From contig JAIQZO010000044.1 in assembly GCA_021777055.1 (NCBI GenBank), forward strand, positions 1 to 64,000: 64,000 nt of DNA, given 5' to 3'. The DNA comes from Candidatus Anammoxibacter sp. (lineage in GTDB: Bacteria > Planctomycetota > Brocadiia > Brocadiales > Anammoxibacteraceae). The translations under genes were made by a program, and so were the position numbers. Under the pieces are notes generated by a model. It was not told where the DNA came from. It searched no databases and worked only from the letters and a program-made list of their open reading frames with translations. Shown piece after piece: positions 26,363 to 36,199 of this stretch. The stretch's first letter is position 1, and every line of letters begins with the position of its first letter.

Positions 26363-27904
26363 ATGAACAACGAAACCGTACTCATACTGGACTTTGGCTC
26401 TCAATACACTCAATTAATCGCGCGGCGCATAAGGGAAAACAAAGTTTACAGTGAAATTGTATCCTGCCAGATAACTTTAGAAGAGATAAAGAAGATAAAT
26501 CCTAAGGGGATTGTGTTAAGTGGTGGCCCAGCTAGTGTGTATACGAAAAATGCACCAATATGCAATAAAGAGATTCTTCATATGGATATTCCCATATTAG
26601 GGATCTGTTACGGAATGCAGATTGGGTGTCAATTTCTTGGATCAGCGGTAACTCCGTCTGAAAAAAGAGAGTATGGAAAGACCATATGCAAGATAAACGA
26701 CAATACGAATCTCTTCCAATCATTGGGTAATGAAATAACGGTTTGGATGAGCCACGGGGATCAGATAAGCGACTTACCAGAGCAGTTTATCTCCCTTGCA
26801 TCAACTGCAAACTCACCATTTGCGGCAATAAAGCACAAGAGTAGTAATTTTTACGGCTTACAGTTTCATCCGGAAGTTACCCACACTCCTGACGGTCAAA
26901 AGATACTTTACAACTTTTTGTACAACATATGCGGATGTTCCGGCAACTGGAAAACTGGATCGTTTATTAAAGAGTCCGTTGAGGGAATAAAGAAACAGGC
27001 CGGTAACAAAAGAGTAATATGCGCCCTTTCAGGAGGAGTAGACTCTTCTGTCGCCGCCGCTATTATTAACAAGGCAATCGGTAGAAATCTATCATGCATT
27101 TTTGTAGATACCGGTCTCCTTAGAATGGATGAAGCAAGATATATAATAAAGACTTTCAAGGATAATTTTGATATTGATTTCCATTTTGTAGATGCAAAAG
27201 AGCGGTTTCTACAAAAATTAAAAGGCGTTTTGGACCCGGAGGAGAAGCGAAAGATAATCGGACACGAATTCATAGCAATATTTACAGAAGAGGCAAAAAG
27301 GATAAAAGATGTAGAGTTCCTTGCCCAGGGGACACTCTACCCAGATGTAATAGAAAGCATACCGGCCCATGGTGGCCCCACCGCTTCTATAAAAAGCCAT
27401 CACAACGTGGGAGGCCTTCCGGAAGAGTTGGGGCTAGAACTGATCGAACCACTGCGATTTATGTTTAAGGATGAGGTAAGGGAGTTGGGACACGAACTTG
27501 GCATACCGGATGAAATAATATGGCAGCATCCATTCCCTGGCCCTGGCCTTGCTATAAGGATTATAGGCGACATCACATTTGAACGGCTTGAAGTGCTGCG
27601 AAACGCAGATAAGATAGTTATTGATGAGTTAAAGAGATCAGGTCTCTATCGGAAAATCTCCCAGGCATTTGCCGTCTTAATTCCCCTAGGAAGTGTAGGC
27701 GTAATGGGAGATGAACGCAGTTACGAAAACGTAATTGCCATCCGCGCAGTGGAAACAACTGATTTTATGACCGCAGATTGGTCGGAGATTCCGTATGAAG
27801 TCCTACGTACAATGTCTAGCAGAATAATAAATGAGGTGAAAGGTGTAAACAGGGTAACCTATGACGTGAGCTCAAAACCACCAAGCACCATTGAATGGGA
27901 GTGA
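26363..27904 (+). CDS. guaA: GMP synthase (glutamine-hydrolysing)
   Basis: Converts XMP to GMP, 513 residues. The N-terminal class I glutaminase has [11 protein letters not shown] with the nucleophile Cys and [11 protein letters not shown] with His and Glu. The central ATP pyrophosphatase has the PP-loop [13 protein letters not shown]. The C-terminal dimerisation domain includes [19 protein letters not shown] and [13 protein letters not shown], and the protein ends PPSTIEWE, the universal GuaA C-terminus. Confidence 0.97.
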   Translation: MNNETVLILDFGSQYTQLIARRIRENKVYSEIVSCQITLEEIKKINPKGIVLSGGPASVYTKNAPICNKEILHMDIPILGICYGMQIGCQFLGSAVTPSEKREYGKTICKINDNTNLFQSLGNEITVWMSHGDQISDLPEQFISLASTANSPFAAIKHKSSNFYGLQFHPEVTHTPDGQKILYNFLYNICGCSGNWKTGSFIKESVEGIKKQAGNKRVICALSGGVDSSVAAAIINKAIGRNLSCIFVDTGLLRMDEARYIIKTFKDNFDIDFHFVDAKERFLQKLKGVLDPEEKRKIIGHEFIAIFTEEAKRIKDVEFLAQGTLYPDVIESIPAHGGPTASIKSHHNVGGLPEELGLELIEPLRFMFKDEVRELGHELGIPDEIIWQHPFPGPGLAIRIIGDITFERLEVLRNADKIVIDELKRSGLYRKISQAFAVLIPLGSVGVMGDERSYENVIAIRAVETTDFMTADWSEIPYEVLRTMSSRIINEVKGVNRVTYDVSSKPPSTIEWE

Positions 27905-28139
27905 AACGGATCAGAATGGATGTCATTTATGACTATTTGTATTAGCACTTGAGAATGCAACCGTTATGAAAATCTAATAACTGTAAAAAGAGAAAGCAGA
28001 AATGGCATTAGTAAATGCAAAAAGTTAATTAGCACCTTCAGTGGACTTTTAGCTTTTAAAATCTTAATCATACTTTTAATCCATACGCTACAATTAAGAT
28101 TATGAACATTACTTTTATTTGTCCCTGAAAGAGCAGATA

Positions 28140-28320
28140 TACAAGCCCAAGGCAAGCCCTTGGGGTAAAAATACAAAAAAATATAGCCCTGTAAGGGGGT
28201 AACATACATTAGCGATGAATCTAGCAAATATGTTGCACCCATTCAGGGTGCGATTTAATGGTTATAGTTAACTCATGGCGATGCCCTGGACTAGTATGTA
28301 TAACCCCGTTGGGGTATTAG
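28140..28320. repeat. REP-like palindromic cluster
   Basis: Four GC-rich dyads in an AT-rich context: CCCAAGG/CCTTGGG (28146-28164), GCCCT/AGGGG (28186-28198), GCACCC/GGGTGC (28235-28251) and ACCCC/GGGGT (28303-28315). The pattern resembles interspersed palindromes mobilised by REP-associated transposases, but no such gene is in the window. The 92-codon frame across it is a repeat translation. Confidence 0.6.
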
Positions 28321-28825
28321 GCCTTCTCAGAATCACCTAAGATATAGCCACCTACCGCTGTACGTGAAATTATATGATATACTGTAACACAATCACCTAT
28401 GTTATTGGCTGCCAAAGTAGATCCACGTTTGCCTTTTTCCTTCCTTCTAACACCGTGACTTACACACAGGTATTACCACGCTAATTATATACAATATTCA
28501 TCAATGGGACTTATCATTTCAGCTTTCTGTCAATAGCCGTACCAAGCTGTATTGGGGTCGTAACCATATTTATATCTACATTGATGTCATAAATGAAATT
28601 AATAAGAACGATGGCCACAGATTTGAAGTATTGCCTCTAAATAAAAAGAAAGAAATGTCGAAAAATTAAGTTAGCCGCCAATTAAGAATAATTAATATAA
28701 GAGTTACATGATTTTATTCAATAATAGTGTCTAATCCAGATTTATTCAGACCAAGAGGGGAATATGATTATTATTTATTTGACTATTGCCTTGTCTATTT
28801 TAAGAAAGTAAATGGAGATATTTAT
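28321..28825. other. Intergenic region, no gene recognised
   Basis: AT-rich, with stops in all frames. It contains only the ribosome site for the Hpt gene at its right end. Confidence 0.4.
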
Positions 28826-29179
28826 ATGAAGAGAATTCCTTTTGATTATGACATGGTTTTAGAAGAATTTTGTGATAACAAAGAGTTTTTAGCAAAAGTA
28901 ATCAACGGTTTTATTGATAATGCCACCAGGCAAATAGGCGTTATACGTGAAGCAATAAATGACTCTGATGCGGAAATTGTCAAGTTAGAAGCCCATTCGA
29001 TAAAAGGCGCCGCTTTGAACCTATCAGCTAACATGCTTGCTAATATTGCATTAGAGCTTGAAGATATTGGGAAATCAGGCATATTAAAAGACGCAGATGA
29101 AAAGCTTAGAATGCTAAGTATGGAGCTGAATGAAGTGAGGCTGTATAATCAAAGCCTATCACCAGAAAAAATTAATTAA
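28826..29179 (+). CDS. Hpt domain phosphotransfer protein
   Basis: About 117 residues forming a single histidine-phosphotransfer four-helix bundle: LEAHSIKGAALNLSANML with the phospho-accepting His57, and IALELEDIGKSG after it. It would relay phosphate between receiver domains of a hybrid kinase and a response regulator. The ATG at 28826 follows GGAGATATTT; a GTG 99 nt upstream is in frame but has no ribosome site. A hybrid kinase with three receivers but no Hpt of its own is encoded 450 bp away on the other strand and is a likely partner. Confidence 0.82.
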   Translation: MKRIPFDYDMVLEEFCDNKEFLAKVINGFIDNATRQIGVIREAINDSDAEIVKLEAHSIKGAALNLSANMLANIALELEDIGKSGILKDADEKLRMLSMELNEVRLYNQSLSPEKIN

Positions 29180-29202
29180 TTTTGAAGAAATAGAGAGACA
29201 AA

Positions 29203-29605
29203 GACGTAAGAAAAATTAGGGAAATTGATATTCCGGATTTCATTCTCATAAAACAGGACCATTATAATGATAGAGAGTTCGACATTATTAAGGACTACAG
29301 CCTTAAAGGCATTGAAACACTTAATTTTAAGCGCTGACGAGATTTCCTAAAGCCGAATATTTGAGAATGAGTGCTCAGATAGCACTTTATCATGGGAAGT
29401 TCGATGGTACAGGAAACCAGAAAAAAATCAAAAGGGTAGAAATTCCTTTATCTCACCGCATTGCCCCGTTGGCTAATGTTTATGATGGCGCTTATTACTA
29501 AAAGAGTTTATAAGAGGCCTATAAGCATGAATTGACTATATTAATAATTGTAGATGGTATAATTTTGACCCCAGGGTTGTGAATGCATTAACAACATCTT
29601 GCTTA
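29203..29605 (+). pseudogene. Relic of an HD-GYP domain (c-di-GMP phosphodiesterase) gene
   Basis: Three colinear pieces in different frames match the HD-GYP fold. From 29203: VRKIREIDIPDFILIKQDHY and YSLKGIETL (compare GKIGIPDxILxKPG and the GAEIL motif). From about 29350: AQIALYHGKFDGTGN, then EIPLSHRIAPLANVYDG (compare HHExxDGxGYP and RIVAIADVYDAL). After about 29500: KRVYKRPIS and YNFDPRVVNAL. Stops and shifts separate them, and the second His of the HH pair is Gly. It is a decayed gene adjoining the Hpt gene, suggesting a lost c-di-GMP output. Confidence 0.75.
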
Positions 29606-29627
29606 ATTCTATCGAAAAACTATCCTC

Positions 29628-32600
29628 TTAATCCTTTTTCCCATCCTGGTCAAGATACTGCTCAATAATATTACTAATGCCCTGCAATCTTATAGGCTTG
29701 GCAATATAATCATCCATACCAGCAGCAAGGCACTTTTCCCTGTCACCTTTCATTGAATTAGCAGTCAAGGCTATAACAGGGATATTATGATTCTTAACAG
29801 GGGAATTAACATCGCGTATAATTCGAGTGGCCTCATAACCATCCATCTCTGGCATCTGACAGTCCATCAATACAAGGTTATAGGTCTGGTTTTTTAGTGC
29901 TTCAATTGCCTCTTTTCCGTTATTAACTACATCGGTATGATATCCAAGTTTATCGTTCAGCATACAAAAGGCTAACTGTTGGTTGGTTATATTGTCCTCG
30001 ACCATAAGAAGACGGTGCTGTTTCCTGTTATTGTCATCAGAAATGGCATGGTCTGTAACCGCATTTGTAGAAACGTTTTTTTCAACGCTTTCAGCTTTTT
30101 CTGTAACAATTTTATTATCGGCTCCAAGATGTCGATCAATAACATCGACAAGTCCCTGCAATTTCATTGGCTTTGAGATATAATCATCCATGCCCGCATC
30201 AAGACACTTTTCCCGATCACCTTTCATTGCATTAGCAGTCATAGCTATAACCGGAATGCTATGATTCATAACAGGGGAATTAACATCGCGTATACTTTTA
30301 GTGGCCTCATAACCATCCATCTCTGGCATTTGGCAGTCCATCAATACAAGGTTATAGTTCTGATCTTTCAGTGCTTCGATTGCCTCTTTCCCGTTATTAA
30401 CTATATCGGTATGATATCCAAGTTTATCATTCAGCATACAAAAGGCTAACTGTTGATTAGTTATATTGTCCTCTACCAAAAGAATGCGATACTGTTTCCT
30501 GTAATTGTCAGATATGGCATGTTCTGTGACTATCTGCCTTGGAACATCTTTTTCAACGCTTACAGTTTTTCCAGTGACAATTCTGAGACAGTCAAACAAT
30601 TGTAACTGCTTTATTGGTTTGACCAAGTATGCAGCAAATCCAATCTCTTGGAAACGCGACACGTCTCCACGCCTGCATATCGACGTAAGCATCACAAGGA
30701 TTGTCTCTTTAAACTTAGGATCTGCCTTTATCTGCTTGCCAAATGATTCACCGTCTACTTCTGGCATACAAAAGTCAAGAATGCCTATCTTAAATGGATC
30801 GTCCTGATCAATAGCATCATGAAGTTTTTTCATTGCCTCATCTACAGAACTAGCATCTTCAACACGCACATCCCATGATTCAAGATAGGATCTAAAGATA
30901 TAGCGAGAGGTATCATTGTCGTCAACTACCAACACACGCAAATTCTCTATATCTCCTCGCTTATATATTGACGGTTGATCACCGCAATATTGTTTCTCAA
31001 GCTTAACTGTAACTCTGAAGGTTGAACCTTTACACTCTTCACTTTCCACTTCGATTTGTCCACCCATTAACCCGACAAGCTCTTTGGAAATCGCCAACCC
31101 AAGACCTGTACCTCCATATTTTCTAGTCGTAGATGCATCTACCTGTGAAAATGACTGGAATAGGCGATCCACACGGTCTGCAGGGATACCTAAGCCAGTA
31201 TCTTGAACGGATAGTTGCAGGATAACGTCTGATTCTGTCTCTTCTGCCATGGTTACCTTCACGGATATTTCTCCATCACTAGTAAACTTGATTGCGTTGC
31301 CAATGATATTAATTAACACCTGGCGCAACCGCACAGGATCGCCTCGTAACAAAATCGGTACTTTTGGATCTATAAAGCAGTTAAAATCCAAGCCTTTATT
31401 ATCTGCCCTGACTGCAAAGGTATCAATAACTGAATCTACAGTTGCACTCATATCGAAATCGATGATTTCCAAATCTAATTTACCAGCCTCTATTTTGGAG
31501 AAATCAAGAATGTCATTTATGACAGACAACAGAGAGTCGGCACTGCTGTTAATCGTCTTGGCATATTCACGTTGTTCGGTGTTTAGTTCCGTATCCAGTA
31601 ACAAATCGGTCATACCTATAACACCATTCATAGGTGTTCGTATCTCATGACTCATATTTGCAAGAAATTCACTCTTTGCACGGGATGCTTCAAGCGCAGC
31701 TTCACGGGTGGCAATAAGTTCCACTTCCGCCTTCTTACGTTCAGTAATATCAAGTGCCACACAGACTATGCCCTGAACATGACCAGAAAAATCGCGCATC
31801 ACGGAAGCAGAAAAAAGGACCGGTATTTGTCTGGAATCTTTTGTAAGATATATCTTCTCTACATTATGGATAAAACCATTTTTAACTAAATCAGTAATTC
31901 CCGCACGACTAACCAATACTTCGTTATCCGGAAACATCATACTAACAGGTTTTTCTACCAACTCATCTTCATTGTATCCTAAAAGATCAATAGTTGCCTG
32001 ATTAACGGTTCTGATAGTTGTATCAGGATTAAGAACAGTCACGGTATAGACCATTGATTTAATAATATTATCAACATAATCTTTGGAAACGGTTGTCTCT
32101 TGTAAATCTTCGATCATTTTATTGAAAGATATAGCTAGCTTACCTATTTCGTCTTTTGAAACTATATCCGCCCTGGCTTGAAAATCACCCTTAGATAACT
32201 TGTCTGTTGCCCTGCGAAGTGATAAGATGGGTGCGGTTATAGTCTTTTGTAACTTCAATATTACCAGAACTGCAACACCTAAGAAAATGACTAGAATACC
32301 ACCAACGATAACCACATACCATATAAGTGAGCTATATAATTTCCCCATATCTGCCTGTATGTATACTTTACCAATAGTAGCGTCAACATAGACAATGGGC
32401 TGAAAAATATCCATATGTGTTGCGCTAATATGATAGCTTTCATCGTGAAAAGTATGAGGAGAAAAGAATACCTCCCTTAAGTCATCACGAGAGTATTTAG
32501 CAAAAACGGTATCATTTTGAGTATAAATTATGGCATGCGTAATATTTGAAGCCGCCTTTAGTGCCTTCAAAATTTCTTTTGCCGAATCATGATCATCAAA

Positions 32601-32792
32601 TAAGATAGCGGCGGTGCAATTGTTTGCTATTATTCTGGATTGAACGGTAAGATCGTTTATCAATGAACGACGAAGTGTAAGATACTCGTTAACAATTAAC
32701 ACGATACTGGATAACAACAATACAATTGTTGTTGTCAAGAAGTTGATTAAAACGAGTTTGTATTTTATAGAACGGTCTTTAAAAATAGGCAT
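29628..32792 (-). CDS. CHASE8-type hybrid histidine kinase with three receiver domains
   Basis: 1054 residues. Membrane helices at about 14-34 and 156-180 bracket a periplasmic sensor resembling CHASE8 (NNCTAAILFDDHDSAKEIL). HAMP (about 180-232), PAS (235-352), HisKA with phospho-His382 in MSHEIRTPMNG, and HATPase_c (GGTGLGLAISKEL) follow. Receiver 1 is ordinary and ends around residue 750. Receivers 2 and 3 (LMDCQMPEMDGYEATK and LMDCQMPEMDGYEATR) are nearly identical and arise from a tandem duplication with a 474-nt period. There is no Hpt domain. YfiR and TonB-receptor genes lie upstream on the same strand. The start follows AGGACAGGTAAC. Confidence 0.93.
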   Translation of the reverse strand: MPIFKDRSIKYKLVLINFLTTTIVLLLSSIVLIVNEYLTLRRSLINDLTVQSRIIANNCTAAILFDDHDSAKEILKALKAASNITHAIIYTQNDTVFAKYSRDDLREVFFSPHTFHDESYHISATHMDIFQPIVYVDATIGKVYIQADMGKLYSSLIWYVVIVGGILVIFLGVAVLVILKLQKTITAPILSLRRATDKLSKGDFQARADIVSKDEIGKLAISFNKMIEDLQETTVSKDYVDNIIKSMVYTVTVLNPDTTIRTVNQATIDLLGYNEDELVEKPVSMMFPDNEVLVSRAGITDLVKNGFIHNVEKIYLTKDSRQIPVLFSASVMRDFSGHVQGIVCVALDITERKKAEVELIATREAALEASRAKSEFLANMSHEIRTPMNGVIGMTDLLLDTELNTEQREYAKTINSSADSLLSVINDILDFSKIEAGKLDLEIIDFDMSATVDSVIDTFAVRADNKGLDFNCFIDPKVPILLRGDPVRLRQVLINIIGNAIKFTSDGEISVKVTMAEETESDVILQLSVQDTGLGIPADRVDRLFQSFSQVDASTTRKYGGTGLGLAISKELVGLMGGQIEVESEECKGSTFRVTVKLEKQYCGDQPSIYKRGDIENLRVLVVDDNDTSRYIFRSYLESWDVRVEDASSVDEAMKKLHDAIDQDDPFKIGILDFCMPEVDGESFGKQIKADPKFKETILVMLTSICRRGDVSRFQEIGFAAYLVKPIKQLQLFDCLRIVTGKTVSVEKDVPRQIVTEHAISDNYRKQYRILLVEDNITNQQLAFCMLNDKLGYHTDIVNNGKEAIEALKDQNYNLVLMDCQMPEMDGYEATKSIRDVNSPVMNHSIPVIAMTANAMKGDREKCLDAGMDDYISKPMKLQGLVDVIDRHLGADNKIVTEKAESVEKNVSTNAVTDHAISDDNNRKQHRLLMVEDNITNQQLAFCMLNDKLGYHTDVVNNGKEAIEALKNQTYNLVLMDCQMPEMDGYEATRIIRDVNSPVKNHNIPVIALTANSMKGDREKCLAAGMDDYIAKPIRLQGISNIIEQYLDQDGKKD

Positions 32793-32942
32793 GTTACCTG
32801 TCCTAACCTGCTTTGTGCACTGTAGTCAAACAAATAAGGTTTTCCAATTTGTCAGGTTTTTTATTTGTAAACTATCTGCTATTAAACAGGATCATATAAA
32901 AAAATTGAGTACTAATGACTAATGACCAACTTTTGTTTCAAG

Positions 32943-33509
32943 CTATTTGGTTTTACTATACACTTTCCTTGCCAAACGTAATAGCTTTGAACTAATCTTC
33001 AAACCTGCACGATTTGCAGCATCTGAATTTATCTCAAAGCGCACCTTGTTCTTCTCCAGCAAAAAATTAATCACAACACCTCTTTTTGCAAATCCTTTGG
33101 TATCACCAATAGTTAAGACTCCTAACCCACTAATGGCATCGAGTGTTTGATCTAATTTCTCGATCTCTGATGAACTTATGAAAACAATGAAACAATTTTC
33201 ACTGTTTATGTCTGAACAAGAACTAATATTTTCAGGAGACAAAGTTTTAATCCTAGCCTTTTTGTCTGCAATCTCATCAAAGATAGATCCAAATGGATCA
33301 GCACCGAGGATATAAATAGGCATCTTGTCTGCAACGCTACAGTTGGTAGTCCACTCTACAAAATCCAGAAAATTATAAATAAATGCCCCCTTAATCTGGT
33401 ATTCACGACTTGGCTGAAATTGCGCATGAATGTCATGCATGCTACTAACAAAAAGAATCAATATGACAGTAACAAGAAGCTTAATATTTTTAAATTTCAA
33501 AATTCCCAT
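32943..33509 (-). CDS. YfiR family periplasmic protein (DUF4154)
   Basis: 188 residues with an N-terminal signal peptide (to about VSSMHDIHAQ). The core is YfiR-like: YQIKGAFIYNFLDFVEWT, IYILGADPFG, NCFIVFISSSE, GVLTIGDTKGFAKRGVVINF and NRAGLKISSKLLRLAR. In Pseudomonas YfiR is a periplasmic regulator that holds an inner-membrane signalling protein inactive. In TonB receptor-YfiR-sensor kinase clusters it probably links outer-membrane state to the kinase. The start overlaps the 3' end of the TonB-receptor gene by 13 nt, and the kinase starts about 150 bp downstream. Confidence 0.88.
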   Translation of the reverse strand: MGILKFKNIKLLVTVILILFVSSMHDIHAQFQPSREYQIKGAFIYNFLDFVEWTTNCSVADKMPIYILGADPFGSIFDEIADKKARIKTLSPENISSCSDINSENCFIVFISSSEIEKLDQTLDAISGLGVLTIGDTKGFAKRGVVINFLLEKNKVRFEINSDAANRAGLKISSKLLRLARKVYSKTK

Positions 33510-35521
33510 TTTATACTACCATACACCCCGCGTTCAATTTCGGTGTCCTGAACATCAAAGAATGATGAAGTGAACTCCAGATGCTCGCTATCAAGCAAAT
33601 TTTGTCCAACAATTGATAATTCCAGATTTTTTGTCGGTTTCCAACCAAATCGAACATCAAGGCTGATGTAGCTATCAACTCCCAAGTTAGAGAGATTATC
33701 AACATAGCGAAATCCAGTATCAAGCTCCATCTCCCATGGTAGGTCTATAAAAGACCATAACGAAAACTGGTTTTCCGGGATATCCCCTTCTTTACCTTCT
33801 GATAATGTGTCAATACTATCTCCATCCAGATGCAATTGCATTTCAAGGTAAGTATACGTACCCTTTAACTTCAACCAGTCAGAAACCTGTATCTCTGCGG
33901 ACATCTCTATTCCATACGTCTCCCCATCCATCTTATTGTTTACGTTAAGAGGTATTAATAAATGTGACGGTCTGGGACTGTTTTCATTAATTAGTCCTCC
34001 CTGCTCAAGAGTCCGAAGGTTATTGTAGATATTATAGAATCCAGAGAAATCAAGAAAAATTCTATCCGTAGGCCGAATGCGATAGCCAAGTTCGTATGCA
34101 AGGATAGTTTCTGACTCCGCATCATGGTCTCCAGAAAGAGCACCAAGGATAGGCGGGCCATCAAGAACAAATGGATTCGGGAACACTTGACTATTGATAC
34201 GACCGTCATCTTCTATACGAGAAGGAGTTCTAACTGCACGCGAGACGGCGCTCCAAAGTGTATGCTTATCACTGGGTGTCCATATTATTCGGGCATTTGG
34301 TTGAAACTCAAGCCCTGTATAATCGTTATGCTCCAACTTTGCCCCTAGTGTCAAATTAAGCTGATCCTTTATAAGCATGATTTCATCCTGTGCAAATGCA
34401 CTAACGAGGTGATCTCTACGGCTTTCAGGATCAAATGAAAGCGTAAATCTATCATCAATATTATCAGCTGTAAAGCGGTATCCCAGCCCCCATATAATAT
34501 CGTGGCGCATTCCTAATTCAAATCTACGCTGAAAGTCTATATCAAAGGTATCGCGGATCTCTCCCACTACCTCACTATCACGAATAGTTCTATCATAGTA
34601 CACCTGTAGTGACATGTCTGAAGTATCAGAAAAGAGATGAGTCCACTTACCAAGGAGATGTCCACCAGTCAGATCTCTATCTATCTCTACTGTTTTCCCA
34701 AATGGAGGCTGAAGAGAACTGATTGTCTGAGTCTCTCCTGTATCAGCATTATAGATACCACCTGAGAACATAACAGAGTTAGAATCTGCATTCCAATCAA
34801 CCCGGAATCCTCCCGTAAGATCTTCCCATTTATCATCAGCGTCCCCGCCAGATGTTTCAGCAAAACTATCCCTCTTGAAAAATTTTGCAAATACCCGGTA
34901 TGAGACATTATTGCCCAGTTTTCCTCCATATCGGAAACTGCCGAAAGCTTTTTCTTCACTCCCGGCACCAACATTTACAAGTACCCCCTGGGTGTCTTCT
35001 GTAGTTTTAGTTATAATATTGATGATGCCGTTAACGGCATTTGCCCCCCATAATGCACCACCTGGACCGCGAACAACCTCAATACGTTCAATATCGTCCA
35101 ACAGCATATCCTTCTCTTCCCAGAATGTTCCGGCAAATAACGGAGTATAAACACTTCTGCCATCAATGAGTACTAAGAGTTTATTTGCAAACCGTCCATT
35201 GAAACCACGAGAGCTTACAGCCCATTTATTGGAGTCTAATCTTGCAACTTCAAGGCCGGGAGCTAACCGAAGGGCTTCCGGTACACTTGTCACCCCTGAA
35301 CGGCGGATATCTTCATTGGTTATCACATAGATTGCAGCTGCGGTATCAAAAAGTTTTTGTTTCTTTTTTGATACAGTAGTTACCTCGACATCCATCAGCT
35401 CATCAATTGAAAGAGCCCCAAATTCAGCTGCCAGCTCCTCTGCCTGGCAAGAATTGTATGGTTTGACAGCCGTCGCCGCTATTACAAAAAAGAGGATCGT
35501 TATAACCGTTTTCCTCAACAC
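33497..35521 (-). CDS. TonB-dependent outer-membrane receptor
   Basis: 674 residues with a signal peptide (to about SCQAEE). The plug domain follows: VTTVSKKKQKLFDTAAAIYV, then EALRLAPGLEVARLDSNKW and RIEVVRGPGGALWGANAVNG. A beta-barrel ends in KWEF with a C-terminal Phe. The N-terminal SIDELMDVEVTTVSKK stretch resembles a TonB box. It would import a large ligand such as a siderophore, cobalamin or polysaccharide fragment, or act as a sensor. The GTG start follows CGGAGATATTC. Co-occurrence with YfiR and a CHASE8 kinase suggests signalling. No riboswitch is visible upstream. Confidence 0.92.
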   Translation of the reverse strand: MLRKTVITILFFVIAATAVKPYNSCQAEELAAEFGALSIDELMDVEVTTVSKKKQKLFDTAAAIYVITNEDIRRSGVTSVPEALRLAPGLEVARLDSNKWAVSSRGFNGRFANKLLVLIDGRSVYTPLFAGTFWEEKDMLLDDIERIEVVRGPGGALWGANAVNGIINIITKTTEDTQGVLVNVGAGSEEKAFGSFRYGGKLGNNVSYRVFAKFFKRDSFAETSGGDADDKWEDLTGGFRVDWNADSNSVMFSGGIYNADTGETQTISSLQPPFGKTVEIDRDLTGGHLLGKWTHLFSDTSDMSLQVYYDRTIRDSEVVGEIRDTFDIDFQRRFELGMRHDIIWGLGYRFTADNIDDRFTLSFDPESRRDHLVSAFAQDEIMLIKDQLNLTLGAKLEHNDYTGLEFQPNARIIWTPSDKHTLWSAVSRAVRTPSRIEDDGRINSQVFPNPFVLDGPPILGALSGDHDAESETILAYELGYRIRPTDRIFLDFSGFYNIYNNLRTLEQGGLINENSPRPSHLLIPLNVNNKMDGETYGIEMSAEIQVSDWLKLKGTYTYLEMQLHLDGDSIDTLSEGKEGDIPENQFSLWSFIDLPWEMELDTGFRYVDNLSNLGVDSYISLDVRFGWKPTKNLELSIVGQNLLDSEHLEFTSSFFDVQDTEIERGVYGSIKWEF

Positions 35522-36199
35522 AAGAATATCTCCGTTACTATGTAAAAAATGATACGTGTCAAACGTGTTGTTATAGAACTAGACATTAAATATAAAGAAT
35601 CCACACAGTAGATGAATTTTAGTAGAACAGATATACTACCTGTTCATGTACTTATGACAGGTAAGGATCCTTGTTTTACTATTTATAGTATCTTTAAATC
35701 GATCAATTTAAGTATTACTTTATAAAAATTCTTTTAAAGATTTTGTCGCTTTATTGAATAATAACGGATGAAGAGAGTGCATGAGAAGATTTGATTCCAT
35801 GAACAGATAGACATCCCCGCACAAAACAAGAGATATCATTTTAATCAATGGCAACTGGTGGGAATTTTTTTCCATACAGAAGTAATAATACTCAAATAAA
35901 ATAGAGCTAACAACAAAAAGTAAGGAATCCAACTTTTGCGTTATGTGGAACTATATATAGATAATGCTCAAGCATATCAATTTCACGTTCTGATCGTTCA
36001 AAATCTCTTCTAAAGCCATTAGAAACTTTTTCATTGATTTAGTTGTCACATTCATTTATAAAGTATGCCACAATTTACTGGATGTTTATCTTTTCGGTAC
36101 AAAAAGAAATTTATGTGTTTATATGATTTTTACCTTAAAATAGTCGTTACATTCTAAAAATTTTTTTGCAACAAACATTTTTCCCGAATTAATAATATT
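35522..36199. other. Divergent intergenic region upstream of the TonB-receptor operon
   Basis: About 680 bp of AT-rich DNA with no convincing gene. It contains a 7-bp dyad TACCTGT (35637-35643) N13 ACAGGTA (35657-35663), about 120 bp upstream of the receptor start, that could be an operator. Frames present lack ribosome sites and coding character. Confidence 0.4.

Noticed and set aside
27964-28242. 92-codon minus-strand frame
   Set aside because: It crosses the REP-like palindromes, and such frames recur with these repeats in other genomes. It has no ribosome site.
35720-35932. 70-codon minus-strand frame upstream of the TonB receptor
   Set aside because: It has no ribosome site, no family resemblance and an AT-driven composition.
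35522-36199. Possible cobalamin or other riboswitch ahead of the TonB-receptor gene
   Set aside because: No B12-box or other conserved riboswitch core could be found by reading; only a simple dyad is present.
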